Shown one piece after another: positions 63,154 through 64,000 of a stretch of DNA of 64,000 nucleotides. Positions within the stretch are counted from its first letter, which is position 1, and the number at the start of each line of letters is the position of its first letter. The stretch is from Aquimarina sp040786285 (lineage in GTDB: Bacteria; Bacteroidota; Bacteroidia; Flavobacteriales; Flavobacteriaceae), in assembly GCF_040786285.1 (NCBI RefSeq), contig NZ_JBFMKQ010000001.1, positions 1,364,001 to 1,428,000 of the forward strand, given 5' to 3'. The notes beneath the pieces were generated by a model that was given only the letters and a program-made list of their open reading frames with translations, was not told where the DNA came from and did not search any database. A program made the translations under genes and the position numbers.

Positions 63154-63176
63154 CCTTATTTCTTATCTTCAGTTTT

Positions 63177-63494
63177 TTATAAAAGAGAATCTAAAGCATC
63201 TGCATATACATTTTTAGGAGAAACTCCTACCTGACGCCCAACAACTTCTCCATTTTGGAAAACCAAAACAGTTGGAATATTTCGTACTCCATATTTTGCA
63301 GCGAATTCCTGGTTTGCATCAACATCAACTTTACCAACAACAGCTTTTCCATTATATTCTTCGCTAATTTGTTCGATGATAGGACCTACCATTCGACAAG
63401 GACCACACCAAGCTGCCCAAAAATCAACTAATACTGGTTTGTCACTTTTAAGTACTACTTCATCAAAGGTAGCATCTGTTATTTCTAGTGCCAT
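63177..63494 (-). CDS. trxA: Thioredoxin
   Basis: Classical cytosolic thioredoxin of 105 residues with active site WCGPC (Cys30, Cys33), the buried acidic Asp24 and the cis-proline loop NIPTVLVF. Transcribed from a TAATTTTG box at 63534-63541, with a terminator at 63121. Confidence 0.95.
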   Translation of the reverse strand: MALEITDATFDEVVLKSDKPVLVDFWAAWCGPCRMVGPIIEQISEEYNGKAVVGKVDVDANQEFAAKYGVRNIPTVLVFQNGEVVGRQVGVSPKNVYADALDSLL

Positions 63495-63533
63495 AGTTAT
63501 TCTATTTAAAATTCTTATTTATTTTAATATTCA

Positions 63534-63541
63534 CAAAATTA
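63534..63541 (-). promoter_or_regulatory. -7 promoter box of trxA
   Basis: TAATTTTG on the minus strand, exact TAnnTTTG match, 39 bases before the trxA ATG. Confidence 0.5.
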
Positions 63542-63727
63542 GTCAATAATTCTTCGAAAGCTTACAGTCCTAATATTTCTTTTAGTTATAGAATCATTTG
63601 ATTTTCTGATACCAATGTAATAAATCAAATTATATAATGAAACTCATATCTAATACAAACCCGGAAAAAAACAATAATAGTAATAAATTCTATACATAAG
63701 ATGAAGTGGTTGAAATAAAATTAACAT

Positions 63728-63735
63728 TATATTTG
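63728..63735 (+). promoter_or_regulatory. -7 promoter box of the last gene
   Basis: TATATTTG, 16 bases before the ATG at 63752, with a TTG (63710-63712) 15 bases upstream as a slightly close -33 element. Confidence 0.55.
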
Positions 63736-63751
63736 TAGGAGTACATCAACC

Positions 63752-64000
63752 ATGATAAAAGAAATCCAACTACCATACTGCAATCTTACTTTTAAGGAAT
63801 CTCATGCGATCTTGGTAATGCATGATGGTTCTGCTGTTACTATAGAAACCGCTGGAGAAATCACTAAACACCTGGAAGATTATTATAATGGAAAGAATTT
63901 TATATTCATTACGCATAGGAAATTTCCACACGATATAGATTTAAATGTCTATAAAGAGAAAATCTTGAAGAATATGATTGGGTTTGCCATTGTTTCTAGT
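63752..64000 (+). CDS. Hypothetical protein (5' part, runs off the window)
   Basis: 83 codons are visible and the frame is open to the end of the window. The product starts MIKEIQLPYCNLTFKESHA and contains ITKHLEDYYNGKNFIFITHR. There is no signal peptide. The alternating strand-helix look recalls small STAS/SpoIIAA-like proteins, but I cannot name it with confidence. Confidence 0.7.
   Translation, partial: MIKEIQLPYCNLTFKESHAILVMHDGSAVTIETAGEITKHLEDYYNGKNFIFITHRKFPHDIDLNVYKEKILKNMIGFAIVSS

Noticed and set aside
1..64000. Search for insertion sequences, integrases, prophage genes or an origin
   Set aside because: No transposase or recombinase frame other than RuvC, and no DnaA-box cluster was noticed.

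Overview
The window looks like a chromosomal segment of a marine flavobacterium (Bacteroidota, Flavobacteriaceae; Aquimarina-like is an inference from gene content only). Support: low G+C, Bacteroidota -7 promoter boxes of the form TAnnTTTG before tRNAs and genes, five secreted proteins ending in type IX secretion (T9SS) sorting domains, families typical of the class (DUF4407, DUF4230, DUF6660-like, MoaCB fusion, TPR-HTH regulators), and secreted polysaccharide hydrolases. No insertion sequence, prophage, CRISPR array or rRNA was seen.

Layout. 1-5446: a molybdenum cofactor operon on the minus strand (moeA, a ModE-type regulator, mobA, moaD, moeB, moaE, moaCB, moaA), broken only by a palindromic repeat. 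5538-6199: a doubtful small gene and an orphan double-glycine leader peptide gene with its own terminator. 6430-9012: a Cys/His-rich small protein and a TonB-dependent receptor. 9205-9286: tRNA-Leu. 9439-10827: M20 peptidase. 11097-13733: a very long curlin-repeat amyloid protein. 13874-16113: BlaI/M56 pair 1. 16233-17333: DUF4407 protein. 17428-24321: a trans-4-hydroxyproline catabolic cluster (deaminase, semialdehyde dehydrogenase, DUF885 peptidase, 2-epimerase, D-hydroxyproline oxidase) with a divergent AraC regulator. 25287-34018: mostly housekeeping genes on the minus strand (MutS-like membrane ATPase, MmcQ/YjbR, DUF4230, DUF4260, cyclase, methyltransferase, HemW, RuvC, TonB-C-like lipoprotein, TPR-HTH regulator).

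34477-57123 is the most striking part: five consecutive plus-strand genes for large secreted T9SS proteins acting on polysaccharide. They are a GH16 enzyme, a 2212-residue GH9-CBM3-...-GH48 bifunctional cellulase, a GH5 cellulase, a 2319-residue protein that joins beta-propellers and a di-heme cytochrome c to a cellulose-binding CBM3, and a DUF5060/glycosidase-like protein with several binding modules. There is no SusC/SusD pair, so this is not a classical polysaccharide utilization locus. An uncharacterised ~127-residue module occurs four times across three of these proteins. Together they suggest an extracellular hydrolytic plus redox system for crystalline cellulose.

57206-64000: BlaI/M56 pair 2 (minus) with three palindromic operators, DUF456 protein, S9 peptidase, tRNA-Asp, DUF58 protein, thioredoxin and the start of an unknown gene. 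All functional assignments come from reading motifs by eye; no database search was run.
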